From Agarivorans sp. Alg241-V36 (GTDB lineage: Bacteria > Pseudomonadota > Gammaproteobacteria > Enterobacterales > Celerinatantimonadaceae): a stretch of DNA of 64,000 nucleotides. The stretch covers positions 401,583 through 465,582 of the forward strand of contig NZ_UNRE01000005.1 of assembly GCF_900537085.1 (NCBI RefSeq), written 5' to 3'. The notes beneath the pieces are model-generated. The model was given only the letters and a program-made list of their open reading frames with translations, was not told the origin of the DNA and did not search any database. Below are positions 63,720-64,000 of this stretch, in pieces; the first letter of the stretch is position 1, and every line of letters begins with the position of its first letter. The translations under genes and the position numbers were made by a program.

Positions 63720-64000
63720 TGACCCGTCCTAAGATAGGTTGACGATTTTTAGGCCAGCTCCAGTAGCTGGCCTTTTCTATTGTGCACCTGATTGGGCGTT
63801 TTCATATTTAAACTCAGATGCGGCCTCATAGCGTTGTATATCGCTATCGATTCTTTTACAAGTATCTTCATTTCTTTAAGCGTTTTACATCGGTACAGTA
63901 AAAACTCCTGCTTCAGTATTCCGTTTATCCTTTCCGCCAACGCATTTTGGTAGCAATCATAACCGTCTGTCATCGAGGGTCGAATTTGGTTTATCAACAG
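63720..64000 (-). mobile_element. Edge of an IS3-family insertion sequence
   Basis: TGACCCGTCCTAAGATAGGT at 63720 looks like an IS3-type terminal repeat beginning TG, and a transposase reading frame ends 29 bases inside it. The element continues beyond the window. It starts 19 bases after the phosphatase stop. Confidence 0.75.
63749..64000 (-). CDS. IS3-family transposase (integrase core), C-terminal part
   Basis: At least 82 residues, cut by the window end. DCYQNALAERINGILKQEFL contains the final catalytic Glu of the DDE triad, and YNAMRPHLSLNMKTPNQVH is the IS3/IS2-type integrase C-terminus. The remainder of the transposase and its partner orf should lie to the right. Confidence 0.88.
   Translation of the reverse strand: MLINQIRPSMTDGYDCYQNALAERINGILKQEFLLYRCKTLKEMKILVKESIAIYNAMRPHLSLNMKTPNQVHNRKGQLLELA

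Noticed and set aside
1..64000. CRISPR array, prophage or rRNA operon
   Set aside because: No regularly spaced direct repeats, no phage structural genes and no rRNA-like sequence were seen.

Overview
This window is chromosomal DNA from a marine-type gammaproteobacterium. The gene set (HexR, SlyD, PsrA/FadE, NapFDABC with NarQP, the pabB-nudL-sdaA order and class I fumarase) and the moderate GC content point to the Alteromonadales/Vibrionales side of the class. Agarivorans or Shewanella relatives are my best guess, but the genus is inference. I see no CRISPR array, rRNA or prophage. There is one tRNA (Ser-GGA) and the edge of one IS3-family element at the right end.

Layout. 0-7 kb: a HAD hydrolase; an unusual 800-residue DnaQ-like exonuclease fused to zinc ribbons and a transposase-like domain; and a coupled pair of a RoxA-like di-heme cytochrome and a catalase-family protein. 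7-12 kb: housekeeping genes sdaA, nudL and pabB on the minus strand and fumarase on the plus strand. 12-15 kb: a bufferin-type RiPP operon (precursor, MNIO maturase, partner protein, DoxX). 15-21.5 kb: a lipoprotein, psrA-fadE, divergent hexR/glk and tRNA-Ser.

21.8-36.8 kb: an island built around aspartate decarboxylation. It holds AspT (aspartate:alanine antiporter), AspD (aspartate 4-decarboxylase), a pyridoxal kinase, a patatin lipoprotein, a LysR regulator, a beta-lactamase-fold protein that has lost its catalytic residues, a DUF1656-HlyD-FUSC efflux set resembling AaeXAB, an outer-membrane protein and a phospholipase-D lipoprotein. Five promoters here share one module: a dyad GGA-N5-TCCWTCA, then TAAC (TATC in one) 15 bases after the TCC, then a -10-like hexamer exactly 38 bases after the TCC. 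One copy lies between the LysR gene and its divergent neighbour. I infer a local LysR regulon coupling proton-consuming decarboxylation, cofactor supply, organic-acid efflux and envelope change. This is the most promising system in the window.

36.8-42.6 kb: SRPBCC and LysE proteins, SlyD, a second phospholipase-D lipoprotein and YgiQ. 42.6-57 kb: a molybdenum/nitrate module with narQP, moaA (possible Moco riboswitch), napFDABC with a small membrane protein, mobA, moaBCDE, modABC and convergent moeA. Many of these genes overlap by 1-20 bases. Candidate CRP-, FNR- and NarP-like sites precede napF. 57-64 kb: a GNAT protein, acylphosphatase, metG, udk, an AsmA-family protein, a low-molecular-weight phosphatase and the IS3 end.

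All identifications come from reading the protein and DNA sequence; no database search was run. Where I moved a start codon I give the reason.
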